Shown: positions 24,925 through 33,361 of the stretch, piece after piece
How the letters are laid out: each line of letters opens with the position of its first letter
How positions within the stretch are numbered: position 1 is the stretch's first letter
Source: an uncultured Collinsella sp.
Lineage (GTDB): Bacteria > Actinomycetota > Coriobacteriia > Coriobacteriales > Coriobacteriaceae
Direction of reading: 5' to 3'
Length of the DNA stretch: 64,000 bases
Assembly: GCA_902496115.1 (NCBI GenBank)
Contig: CABUZK010000003.1
Location: 47,787-111,786, forward strand
Notes under the pieces: model-generated
Databases searched by the model: none
What the model saw: the letters and a program-made list of their open reading frames with translations, nothing else
Told to the model about the DNA's origin: nothing
Position numbers and translations under genes: made by a program

Positions 24925-25659
24925 CTACGTAAGCCCCAAGTGCGCCTTGACCTCGGCTGCGCGACGACGGGACACAGGCACCGTCGAGGTTACGCGATCG
25001 AGCCTGAGCTCCATAAGACCCGTGGAACCGATCTCGACATTATGCACGTCTTCCAGATTGACCAGATAACTGCGGTGGACACGGATAAAGCCCTCGGAGG
25101 CCAGGCGCCGCTCGAGCGAGGAAATCGACTCATTGATCAGGTATGTTCCCTCGGCGCAGACGGCGTTGCAAAAATCGGCGCGCGCCTCAAAGTAGCAGAC
25201 ATCCGCCACGGGAATGAACACCCTTTTGCCCCCACGATCCACCGTCAGGCGCAAAGGCTGGCGCGGAGCATGGACGACACGGCGAGCGCCCAGGACGGTC
25301 TCGATCTTGTCGAGTGCCTTTGACAGGCGTGCGTCCTCGACCGGCTTGACGACATAATCGACGGCATCGAGGTTATAGGCATCGGCCGCATACTCGGCAA
25401 ACGCCGTCACAAACACAACCACCGGCGGCGTCTTTAGGTTCTGCAGCGTCTCGGCAAGCTCAATTCCCGAGCGACCGGGCATGGTAATGTCTAAAAATAG
25501 CACGTCGGGCTTGTTCGACAGAATCGACTCCACGGCTTCGGTGACATTGCCCGCCTCGGCAATCTGGCCCACACGCGTATCCTTTTCCAACAGATAGCGT
25601 AGATCGGCCCTAATGGGAGGTTCGTCATCAACCACCAAGATGTTCCAGCCTTCGGACAT
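24925..25659 (-). CDS. LytTR-family response regulator (system 2)
   Basis: 244 residues: receiver domain (VDDEPPIRADLRYLLE, phospho-Asp in FLDITMPGRSG at about 58, Lys in YVVKPVEDARLSKALDKI) and LytTR domain (about 140-240, VCYFEARADFCNAVCAEGTYLI, FIRVHRSYLVNLEDV). It is clearly paralogous to 19039-19755, including the C-terminal VPVSRRR before the end. GAGGGGAAG precedes the ATG at 25659. Confidence 0.94.
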   Translation of the reverse strand: MSEGWNILVVDDEPPIRADLRYLLEKDTRVGQIAEAGNVTEAVESILSNKPDVLFLDITMPGRSGIELAETLQNLKTPPVVVFVTAFAEYAADAYNLDAVDYVVKPVEDARLSKALDKIETVLGARRVVHAPRQPLRLTVDRGGKRVFIPVADVCYFEARADFCNAVCAEGTYLINESISSLERRLASEGFIRVHRSYLVNLEDVHNVEIGSTGLMELRLDRVTSTVPVSRRRAAEVKAHLGLT

Positions 25660-25697
25660 ATGTGCTTCCCCTCTTTTTCTCTCAATCCAACCGCGTG

Positions 25698-27083
25698 CTA
25701 CGCCGTCAACGGCGCCGGCTCATGCGGCTCGCCGTTCAGCTCGACGATGACCTGCGTGCCAACGCCCTCCTGGGACTTCACGCGCATGCCAGAATCTTCT
25801 CCGTAAAAGAAATGGATGCGCTGAAGCACGTTGAAGAGCGCCAAGCCGCAGCCTCGTTTGATGGAGCCGTCGGCGGTAATGCTCTCGGGCTCCTCCAGGC
25901 GATGCTGCTCAAACAGATGCGCGCAGACCTCTTCGCTCATACCGATGCCATCGTCCTCGACGATGATCTCCAAACCGTCATCGGTCTCGAAAGCCCTAAC
26001 ACGAATAGAAAGCGGCTCGGTCTCGCGCTGCGCGTGTTTGATGCAGTTTTCGAGCAACGGCTGCAAGATAAACGGCGGCACCATGCAATCGCGCACCTCA
26101 AAGTCGATATCGACCGAGACGCGCAAACGGCCGTCGCCATACCGGGCCTGCATAAGATTGATATAACGAGTACCCTGTTCCACCTCGTGCTCGAGCGTGG
26201 TGAGCGTATCGGAATCAGAAAGCGTCTGACGATAGTAATTGGAGAAGTCGATCAGCAGCGATCGCGCCTTGTCGGGCTCGGTTCGAACGAGCGACACGAT
26301 GGTGCTGATGGTGTTAAACAGAAAATGAGGATCGACCTGCGATTGCAAGGCGCGCAGCTCCACGCGGGCCGTAAGCTCGTCCTGGCGCTCGAGCTCAAAG
26401 CTCGCAAGCTGCGTGGAAATGAGGTCGGCAAAGCCCGAGGCAAGCGCCGTCTGGCGCATATCGATGCTGCTCAGACGGGGATAATACAGCTCGAGCGTGC
26501 CCACGCAATGCCCGCGCACGGTAAGCGGTGCGACAATACCGGCGCGCAGGCGCGGAAAGTAGCCACCTGTCTCGGTCGAGGCATCGCGCGAGAACACGCT
26601 TTGCTCACCGCTGTTGATCACGTTGAGCGTAGTCCGCAGCACCACCGGGGTGCCCGCGGGGCATTTTGCCGAGTCCTCGCCCCAGCTTGCCAACACCTGC
26701 TTGCCGTCGGTAAAGCAGATGGCAGAGGCGATAGTTTCGGACAGGATGATCTTAGAGGCGCCCAGGGCAGCTTCGGGCGTAAGGCCGCGCGACGTGTAGG
26801 CGAATATTTTTGAAGCGATGGCGAGCGTGCGGTCGGTTGCGCTCGATGTGAGGTCGTCGGGAACGACAAAGACGTACGAGAAGAAGAAGCACAGCATGAC
26901 CAAGCCGGCAATGACGACAACGGCCGGAACGGGATTGGGATTATCGGTTAGATCCCAGATGAGCAGCAGGATAAGCAGCGGAACGACAATACCGAGCAAA
27001 ATGGCTTGAACCACATGCTGAGCGGTACGAAAGACCTTGGTAGAGTTGTAGCTCTTGCCCAGAATCAGCCTATTGAGATCCAC
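25698..27083 (-). CDS. LytS-like sensor histidine kinase (system 2)
   Basis: 461 residues from a GTG start at 27083: AAGGAG lies six bases before the GTG, whereas it abuts the ATG at 27089, so GTG is preferred. It has two N-terminal membrane helices, a GAF-like sensor region, the phosphotransfer motif ALQSQVDPHFLFNTISTIVSL and an ATPase domain (VEDDGIGMSEEVCAHLF; RGCGLALFNVLQRI). It is a paralogue of 19828-21171 and precedes its own regulator gene by 38 bp. Confidence 0.92.
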   Translation of the reverse strand: MDLNRLILGKSYNSTKVFRTAQHVVQAILLGIVVPLLILLLIWDLTDNPNPVPAVVVIAGLVMLCFFFSYVFVVPDDLTSSATDRTLAIASKIFAYTSRGLTPEAALGASKIILSETIASAICFTDGKQVLASWGEDSAKCPAGTPVVLRTTLNVINSGEQSVFSRDASTETGGYFPRLRAGIVAPLTVRGHCVGTLELYYPRLSSIDMRQTALASGFADLISTQLASFELERQDELTARVELRALQSQVDPHFLFNTISTIVSLVRTEPDKARSLLIDFSNYYRQTLSDSDTLTTLEHEVEQGTRYINLMQARYGDGRLRVSVDIDFEVRDCMVPPFILQPLLENCIKHAQRETEPLSIRVRAFETDDGLEIIVEDDGIGMSEEVCAHLFEQHRLEEPESITADGSIKRGCGLALFNVLQRIHFFYGEDSGMRVKSQEGVGTQVIVELNGEPHEPAPLTA

Positions 27084-27121
27084 CGTCATCTCCTTCTTAC
27101 CGACGCACCCCATAGCAATAA

Positions 27122-27143
27122 AGAGGGCCGCAAGCGACCCTCT
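27122..27143 (-). terminator. Hairpin between amidohydrolase and system 2 kinase
   Basis: AGAGGG (27122-27127) pairs with CCCTCT (27138-27143) with two inner pairs, then CTTTATTG on the minus strand. Weak T-run. It ends about 38 nt before the kinase GTG. Confidence 0.5.
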
Positions 27144-27201
27144 CCATTGCATTATGCAATCAAATACTGTGTTTTACATCAAGCCATCGATGAACGGTAG
27201 C

Positions 27202-28479
27202 TTAGGCGCTGTACTTGTTTGCCTCGCCGAAGGTGCCGCCCTCGACAATCCAGCCGTCCTTCATGATGACGTCCATGTTGTCGGTGTTGAGCACGTGGAT
27301 GTCGGCGGCGACGTCACCGTTGACGACCAGCAGGTCGGCGCACTTGCCGGCCTCGATGGAACCGGTCTCGTCCTCGATGTGGCACATCTTGGCACCGTTG
27401 AGGGTGGCACAGGTGATGGTCTCGACCGGGGTGAAGCCGATCTTGTCGACGAACTCGTACATCTCCTCGATGGAGCAGGTGCCATACGGGGTGACGAAGG
27501 AGAAGGAGTCGGAGCCGATCGTCATGACGACGCCACGCTTCTTGGCCTCGCGCAGGCAGTCGTAGTTGCGCTGCAGCTCCTTCTCGACCAAGGTGCCCTC
27601 GTACTTGTCGTGCAGCTCGGGAACGTAGACGGGCGGATAGGTGGCGTACCAGGTGGGCAGGAAGGCGATCGTCGGAGTGAAGAAGGTGCCCTGCTCGGCC
27701 ATGAGGTCCATGGTGCGCTCATCGATATCGAAGCCGTGAATCAACTGCTCGCAGCCAAAGCGAACGGAATCGTAGGCAGCGGCGTGGTTGTTGTAGCAGT
27801 GGCTCCACACGGGGATGCCGACCATCTTGGCCTCTTCGACCACGGCCTGAATCTCCTCGGAGCAGTAGTGCTGGTCGCGGCCGGAGTCCCAGCGCCAGAT
27901 GCCGCCACCGGTAGCCCAGATCTTGATGGCATCGGGGTTCTCGCGCAGGCGACGACGGACGGCCTTGCGCAGATCCCAAGGACCGTCGACCTGATCGCCC
28001 CAGGGGTGCGATTCCTTGTTGAGCTCCTGGCTGCAGTGGTGGGAGTCGCCGTGGCCGGCAACGCGGCAGAAGCCAAGGCCGGTGGCCAGAACGCGCGGGC
28101 CCTTGAAGACGCCCTTGTCGATGCAGTCACGGATCTGGATACCAAAGCGGCCGATCTCGCAGACGGTGGTGAGGCCGTGGGTGAGGCAGTCGTAGGCCTG
28201 CTTGACGGCGACGGCCTGCTTCTCGAGGAGCGGCTGCATGACCCAGTCGGTGTCATCGTCGGTCAAGTTGCCCGAGAAGTGCAGGTGGGTGTCGATCAGG
28301 CCGGGAAGGACGGTCTTGCCGGCGGCGTCGATGACCTCAACGCCCTCGGGAAGGTCCTGCATGGCGCCGGCGTACTCGATCTTGCCGTTGTCGTCGACGA
28401 GAACGAGGGAGTTCTCGACCGGCTCGGCGCCGGTACCGTCGATGAGCTTGCCGCCAACGATTGCATACTTAGTGGACAT
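27202..28479 (-). CDS. Amidohydrolase-superfamily metal-dependent hydrolase
   Basis: 425 residues, imidazolonepropionase/prolidase-like branch. It shows VLPGLIDTHLHF (metal HxH, about 62-70), KIWATGGG (metal-bridging Lys), VWSHCYNN and QLIHGFDID (metal His residues), and MTIGSDS (catalytic Asp). Such enzymes hydrolyse cyclic amides or dipeptides; the substrate is not evident. ATAAGGAGG precedes the ATG at 28479. It lies downstream of an APC permease, so the two probably import and hydrolyse one amino-acid-derived substrate. Confidence 0.88.
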   Translation of the reverse strand: MSTKYAIVGGKLIDGTGAEPVENSLVLVDDNGKIEYAGAMQDLPEGVEVIDAAGKTVLPGLIDTHLHFSGNLTDDDTDWVMQPLLEKQAVAVKQAYDCLTHGLTTVCEIGRFGIQIRDCIDKGVFKGPRVLATGLGFCRVAGHGDSHHCSQELNKESHPWGDQVDGPWDLRKAVRRRLRENPDAIKIWATGGGIWRWDSGRDQHYCSEEIQAVVEEAKMVGIPVWSHCYNNHAAAYDSVRFGCEQLIHGFDIDERTMDLMAEQGTFFTPTIAFLPTWYATYPPVYVPELHDKYEGTLVEKELQRNYDCLREAKKRGVVMTIGSDSFSFVTPYGTCSIEEMYEFVDKIGFTPVETITCATLNGAKMCHIEDETGSIEAGKCADLLVVNGDVAADIHVLNTDNMDVIMKDGWIVEGGTFGEANKYSA

Positions 28480-28508
28480 GGTTCCTCCTTATGGATCCAT
28501 ATAGTGGG

Positions 28509-28590
28509 CGAGGCCGTGTTGGGTTAAGGCCTCACAAAGCTACCCAAGTGGTGCCGGGTTCGGTGCGCGGAAGAGAGGGTCCCGCGCACC
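28509..28590 (-). other. Intercistronic hairpins between permease and amidohydrolase
   Basis: Two perfect stems, GAGGCC/GGCCTC (28509-28532) and GGTGCGCGG/CCGCGCACC (28562-28590), without T-runs. They could affect mRNA processing or the relative expression of the two genes. Confidence 0.5.
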
Positions 28591-28610
28591 TGATCCGCCC
28601 CGGCTCGGCG

Positions 28611-30062
28611 TTACTTTTTGCGGGAATTGGTGAAGGCCATGAGAGCCAGGCCAATAGCCAACCAGCCGATCACGATGCTCCACTCCACCATGTTGAGGGA
28701 AGCGGGAGAGAACGGAATCACGAGCAGGCCGATAATGATGGCGCAGGCAGCGATAGCGAGGCCGATGCCAAACTTACCGCCGGGCACCTCGTAGGGACGA
28801 GGCAGGTCGGGCTCGGTGAAGCGCATGCGCAGGCAAGCGAGGGCGACCATGCCGCAGGAGAAGATGAAGGCGAGAGCCGACACGTTGGTCAGAGGGATGA
28901 GCATGTTCTTGCCCAGGAACGGACCGACGACGGTGATGACGCCCAGAACGACGCAGGCGAGCTTGGGAGCGCCGGACTTGGGGTCGACCTCGGCGAACTG
29001 CTCGGGCAGCTGGCCCTTGCGGCCCATGGCGAGCATGATGCGGCTCGTGGCGCCGTAGAAGGAGTTCATCGGGCCCATGGGTCCAAGCGTGGCGATGACG
29101 AGCATGGCCAGGTACAGAAGCATGTTGATGCCCTTGAGGCAGGCAAGCGCGGGAACCGGGCTCTTAACGAACTCATGCCAGTCGAGGATGGTGCCGAACG
29201 AGTAGATACAGACCATGTAGAAGCCGCCGGCGGCCAGCAGGGCCAGGGAGATAATCTTGCCGAACTTGTTCCAGTTGAGGCCCTCGGCTGCTTCCTCAGC
29301 CTGCTGAGGAATGGTGTCGAAGCCGGCGTAGAAGAACGGAGTCAGAACCAGGACCGACACGATGCCGGCAAACAGGCTGGTGCTCTCGGTAGCGGCCTTG
29401 CCGCCGCCAGCGCCGGTGACCTGGGAGAACACGGGCATGGCGTTGTCCGGCGAGCCGGTGAACAGCGAGACGCCCATGGCGAGCAGCATGCCGCAGAGCA
29501 GGGCCTTGGTCAGAAAGGCCTGGAGCTTGGCGGCCGAGCTGGCACCGCGGAAGTTGAGGAAGATGACGTAGACTGCAAAGCCGAGCGCGATCAGCGTCGG
29601 GAACAGGTAAACGTCGGCGCCCAGGATGGTGTAGAGCTTGACGGCGCGCAGCCACTCAAGGCCGGGCAGGCTGCCAAACATCTCGGACACGAGGGTCGAA
29701 ATGGCGATGGCCTCCCACGGGCACAGGATGCCGTTGCCCAGGGCCAAAAGCCATCCGGTGATGTAGCTCAGCGTACGGCCAAAGCTACGATCGACATACT
29801 CGACAATGCCGCCCGAGATGGGGATAGCAGCCGTGAGCTCACCGAAAACAGCTCCGACGGGCACGAGGAAGATTGCACCCAAGAGGAATGCGATCATAGC
29901 GGGAACGGGACCGCCGCCCACGACCATCCAGTCGCCGACCTGCAGAACCCAACCGGTACCGATGATGGCACCGAAACCGATGGTGAAGAAGTTCCAGAGC
30001 GAAAGCGTTTTCTTCATGCCGCCGTTATCCTCGACTGCAACTTCTGCGTTCTTGTCCGCCAT
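28611..30062 (-). CDS. APC-superfamily amino acid permease
   Basis: 483 residues with 12 predicted transmembrane helices. The first helix LWNFFTIGFGAIIGTGWVLQ contains the GxIIGTG amino-acid-binding motif. The protein ends with a short basic tail (FTNSRKK). The start at 30062 has GGAGGGGAAC upstream. The specific substrate is unknown; co-transcription with the amidohydrolase suggests a cyclic or modified amino acid or amide. Confidence 0.92.
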   Translation of the reverse strand: MADKNAEVAVEDNGGMKKTLSLWNFFTIGFGAIIGTGWVLQVGDWMVVGGGPVPAMIAFLLGAIFLVPVGAVFGELTAAIPISGGIVEYVDRSFGRTLSYITGWLLALGNGILCPWEAIAISTLVSEMFGSLPGLEWLRAVKLYTILGADVYLFPTLIALGFAVYVIFLNFRGASSAAKLQAFLTKALLCGMLLAMGVSLFTGSPDNAMPVFSQVTGAGGGKAATESTSLFAGIVSVLVLTPFFYAGFDTIPQQAEEAAEGLNWNKFGKIISLALLAAGGFYMVCIYSFGTILDWHEFVKSPVPALACLKGINMLLYLAMLVIATLGPMGPMNSFYGATSRIMLAMGRKGQLPEQFAEVDPKSGAPKLACVVLGVITVVGPFLGKNMLIPLTNVSALAFIFSCGMVALACLRMRFTEPDLPRPYEVPGGKFGIGLAIAACAIIIGLLVIPFSPASLNMVEWSIVIGWLAIGLALMAFTNSRKK

Positions 30063-30422
30063 TGTTCCCCTCCTTTCCTTTTTGACGCCCCTTGACGTCA
30101 CCCCTTGCGCGGTCTGTTTTGCCGCGCTCTTTTATTTCGTGGCTTTAAGATACGGCCTTGGCGCAGCATGGCCGCCCATGGCTCGACCGAAGGCCGAACT
30201 CGCATATGAGTGGCGCCGTTTTTGGGACGAACGGCACGGTTTGCCGCTCATTGCTGCCGCCCGCCCGACGGGCGTACGCTCATCGGACGCATATAGAGAT
30301 GTTTTTGAGGCCGTGTGTTTTGCGCCTTTCGTACCGTTTACCGAGCTTTTGACGCGCAGACCCATTTGTTGCACATCTTTTTTGTAGGATAGACAGGTTA
30401 TACATGAGACAAGGCGGTACGA
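30063..30422. other. Divergent intergenic region between permease and C39-like peptidase genes
   Basis: No supportable gene. It holds the permease leader, a terminator-like hairpin pointing into the plus strand (30107-30137), GC dyads near 30258-30275, and a TTGTTGCAC half-site near 30365 in front of the plus-strand gene. Confidence 0.4.
30107..30137 (+). terminator. Plus-strand terminator-like hairpin in the permease upstream region
   Basis: GCGCGG (30107-30112) pairs with CCGCGC (30122-30127) followed by TCTTTTATTT on the plus strand. No plus-strand gene ends here, so it may block antisense transcription, or the hairpin may serve in the permease leader. Confidence 0.5.
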
Positions 30423-31457
30423 ATGGCATACGGATACAACGACGGTGATCAACGGCGACAAAGCGTTCGCCTTGCTGGCCGTACCACGCCGACGCCCAGA
30501 AGTGCCACGAGCGGCAATTCGCAACGTCCTCAAGAGCAACCCAGGCCTTCGTCTCGGCAGCAGACAAGCAGAACGCGGCAGAGTGGCCGTCCGAGCATGG
30601 GCACAAGCGCGCAGCAAGATAGCCGCTTGGGCGCGCGCACTCGACAGCATCAAGCCGAGGTTCCGCAACTGCGCCGCAACGGCGCACGTCAGCCCGGCAT
30701 CCATATCAACCGCTTCTTTTCGCATCCCCAAGGTGGACGCGACGGCAAGCCCTACCGCTCGACATCGCACGTGAATGCCCCCGCCCTGTCGGCTCGTCGA
30801 CTTCGCCTCGCACTGTGCTCTATCCTCACCTGTCTGGTCTTTGTGTTTATGAGCTCCTGTATGTCCCACGGCTCGGCCGGTCTCGAGCCCACCGCCGAGG
30901 ACAAGCTGCTCAAGGCCCCCGTCGCGCCCGGTTATTCTTTCGCCTTTTCGACCCCGCGCCCGCAATGGCAAGCCGGCACGATGCCCCATATCTATCAGAT
31001 CGACCCTGCGTGGTCGGAGCTGTCTTACGCCGGCGGCACCATCCGCCAAAATGCCTGCGGGCCTACGTGCCTCACCATGGTCTATATCTTTAAGACGGGA
31101 CGCACCGATATGACCCCCGTCGATATGTGCGCGCTTTCTGAGGCGGGCAATTACGCCCCCACTGGTGCAACCGAATGGTCGTTTATGACGAGCGGCGCGT
31201 GGCAGTTGGGACTTAACGGAACGGAGCTCCATAACGATCGCGACTCGATGACTCAGGCGCTGCGTTCGGGAGCGCCCGTCATCGCCGCCGTTCGGCCGGG
31301 CACCTTTACCAGCGTTGGACACTACATTGTGCTTTACGGTATTGACGACGCCGACCAGATTGGCGTCTACGACCCCAACTCGGCCAGCCGCAGCGCCCGC
31401 CGCTGGGGCGTCGTAGAAGTCCTCAACGAAATCGAAGCCATGTGGGCCTACTACTAG
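30423..31457 (+). CDS. C39-like papain-fold peptidase, membrane anchored
   Basis: 344 residues. The N-terminal 120 residues are Arg/Gln/Ser-rich and disordered. One membrane segment (about 126-145, LRLALCSILTCLVFVFMSSC) anchors the C-terminal domain outside. QNACGPTCLTMVY (about 210) holds the catalytic Cys, VGHYIVLYGI (about 299) the His and GVYDPNS (about 317) the Asp of a C39-like peptidase domain. The role is probably cell-surface peptide cleavage. The ATG at 30423 follows AAGGCGG; the stop codon abuts a REP-like repeat. Confidence 0.85.
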   Translation: MAYGYNDGDQRRQSVRLAGRTTPTPRSATSGNSQRPQEQPRPSSRQQTSRTRQSGRPSMGTSAQQDSRLGARTRQHQAEVPQLRRNGARQPGIHINRFFSHPQGGRDGKPYRSTSHVNAPALSARRLRLALCSILTCLVFVFMSSCMSHGSAGLEPTAEDKLLKAPVAPGYSFAFSTPRPQWQAGTMPHIYQIDPAWSELSYAGGTIRQNACGPTCLTMVYIFKTGRTDMTPVDMCALSEAGNYAPTGATEWSFMTSGAWQLGLNGTELHNDRDSMTQALRSGAPVIAAVRPGTFTSVGHYIVLYGIDDADQIGVYDPNSASRSARRWGVVEVLNEIEAMWAYY

Positions 31458-31458
31458 T

Positions 31459-31850
31459 CATTGGGGACAGACTTAAATGAGTGGTCTCTGGCTGCCCGGA
31501 ACTGCTGGCACGGAAAATGCATCCCGCTTTGAAGTTCGATAGCGGGATGCACTTTCCGCGCACGGCCTGTTTGGGAAACTACGTTCCACTTTCCGGCAAC
31601 ATTCCGGGATGCATTTTCCGGTTGAGGCCTTCAAGGGAAACCATGTCCCATGTTGGACGCTCATTCTGGGATGCGCTTTCCACAGTTGATTGATGCGGGC
31701 TTTAAGGACTGTTCCAAGCTGCCGGCAGAAAAGGAACGTCCCCAAGTGCCGGGTTTCCGCAGTCATTGGGGACAGACTTAAATGACTAGTCGTTTAAGAA
31801 CGTCCCCAATGACTACCCACAGAATGAGGGTCTCATCGGGGACTAGGTAA
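31459..31850. repeat. REP-like palindromic repeat array A
   Basis: Non-coding run of related modules: CATTGGGGACAGACTTAAAT at 31459 and again at 31764; an 18-bp inverted pair around GGGATGC (31511-31528 with 31541-31558, one mismatch) plus further GGGATGC-TTTCC units to 31680; a 53-bp module at 31704-31756; and a near-perfect 54-bp palindrome at 31761-31814. The same modules recur at 37565-37701. They resemble REP/BIME elements spread by REP-associated transposases, though none is encoded in this window. Confidence 0.85.
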
Positions 31851-31855
31851 ATAGC

Positions 31856-31889
31856 AAAAGCCCCCGCGGCCGAAACGGGCCGCGGGGGC
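31856..31889 (-). terminator. Terminator of the PTS/phospho-beta-glucosidase operon
   Basis: Perfect 12-bp stem (31860-31871 with 31878-31889), then CTTTTGC on the minus strand, 17 bp after the glucosidase stop codon. The flank GACTAGGTAAATAGC is shared with the terminator at 37726. Confidence 0.92.
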
Positions 31890-31905
31890 AGCAGGCTTGC
31901 AAGGG

Positions 31906-33360
31906 TTAACTCAAGTCCTCGCCATTTGATGCAATGACCTTTTGATACCAGCAGAAGCTGTCCTTTCGGTAGCGATCGAACGTGCCTTTGCCCGTATCAT
32001 CGGCATCAACATAAACAAAGCCATAGCGCTTCTTCATCTGCCCCGTCGAGGCCGACACCAAATCGATACAGCCCCACGGCGTGTATCCCATCAGGTCAAC
32101 ACCGTCCTCGACAATTGCATCGCGCAGCGCAAGAATATGCCTTCGCAGGTAATCAATATGATACGCATCGTGGACTTTGCCGTCTTCCAGCGCATCGAGT
32201 CCGCCCACACCGTTCTCGGCGATAAAGAGCGGAAGATGGTAACGATCGTGGTAGCCGGCAAGCGTCACGCGCAAACCCAGCGCATCGATCTGCCACTTCC
32301 AGGCAGTCTCTTTATCCTTGAGGTACGGATTGCGCAACGTCGGGAACACGTTGCCCTCCGCCTTCTCGGCGATCACCTGATCATCGGCGCACACCAAGCG
32401 CGAGCAATAGTACGAGAACGAGATGAAGTCGACCGTATGCTCTGCCAGATACTCCGTATCGCCCGGCTCAAAGGGCACGTGAACACCCTCTTTCTCGAGT
32501 GCACGCAGCTTCCAAGCAGGATAGGCGCCCGCAGCCATCACGTCTGTGTAGAAGTAGCGGCCGCGGTCCTCCTCATACGCAAGCCATACGTCCTCGGGCG
32601 CACAACGGTACGGATAGGTCGCACCGGCAGCGACCATGCAACCCACCTTGTTTGCGGAATCGATCTTGTGCAGAATCTCGACAGCGCGAGCGCTCGCCAT
32701 AAACATATGGTGCGAGAACGCCGCGGTCACGGCTGCACGGTCACGCTCATCCTCGAGCGTGACACCCGCGTTGAGATAGGACAGCGCCACGCTGTTGATC
32801 TCGTTGAACGTAAGCCAATAACGCACGAGGCCCTGGTACGCGCGTCCGACGGTCTCGACGTAGTGCGCATACCGCTCGATCATCTCTCGGCTTTGCCAGC
32901 CACCATAGCGCTCGACCAGAGCCAACGGATAGTCGTAGTGCGACAGCGTCACAAGCGGCTCGATTCCATGCTCGCGCAGCGCCTCGAATACCTGACGGTA
33001 AAACTCCAAGCCCTCGCCGTTGGGCTCGGTCTCCATCCCTGTGGGAAAAATACGGCTCCAGCAAATTGAAAGACGCAGGCACTTAAAGCCCATCTCGGCA
33101 AAGAGCTCGACATCCTCGTGCCAATGATGGAAGAAGTCGTTGCCCCAGCGGCATGGATACAGCCTGTCCGGATCATCCACGGGCTTTTGCCTGCCAAACA
33201 TTACATCCCAGCGGTCGGAACCCTGTGGGATCAGGTCGGAGTGCGACATGCCGCGGCCGCCCTCGTTCCAGCCCCCTTCGGCCTGGTTGGCGGCGAGGGC
33301 ACCACCCCACAAAAAGCCCTCGGGCATACCGGCGGCAGACGTTCTGTCAAAGTAACTCAT
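31906..33360 (-). CDS. GH1 6-phospho-beta-glucosidase
   Basis: About 484 residues, normal for GH1. The N terminus FLWGGALAANQAEGGW is the family signature; the acid/base Glu is in WLTFNEINSV (about 180) and the nucleophile Glu in LFIAENGVGG (about 385). It would hydrolyse the phospho-beta-glucosides delivered by the PTS genes immediately upstream. The start is either ATG 33360 or ATG 33372; both sit at the EIIC stop codon, so translation is coupled. The last gene of the operon. Confidence 0.94.
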   Translation of the reverse strand: MSYFDRTSAAGMPEGFLWGGALAANQAEGGWNEGGRGMSHSDLIPQGSDRWDVMFGRQKPVDDPDRLYPCRWGNDFFHHWHEDVELFAEMGFKCLRLSICWSRIFPTGMETEPNGEGLEFYRQVFEALREHGIEPLVTLSHYDYPLALVERYGGWQSREMIERYAHYVETVGRAYQGLVRYWLTFNEINSVALSYLNAGVTLEDERDRAAVTAAFSHHMFMASARAVEILHKIDSANKVGCMVAAGATYPYRCAPEDVWLAYEEDRGRYFYTDVMAAGAYPAWKLRALEKEGVHVPFEPGDTEYLAEHTVDFISFSYYCSRLVCADDQVIAEKAEGNVFPTLRNPYLKDKETAWKWQIDALGLRVTLAGYHDRYHLPLFIAENGVGGLDALEDGKVHDAYHIDYLRRHILALRDAIVEDGVDLMGYTPWGCIDLVSASTGQMKKRYGFVYVDADDTGKGTFDRYRKDSFCWYQKVIASNGEDLS

Positions 33361-33361
33361 G

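Noticed and set aside
30132..31322. 396-residue minus-strand open frame
   Set aside because: It lies antisense to the C39-like peptidase gene, has the low-complexity composition of a shadow frame and no ribosome site.
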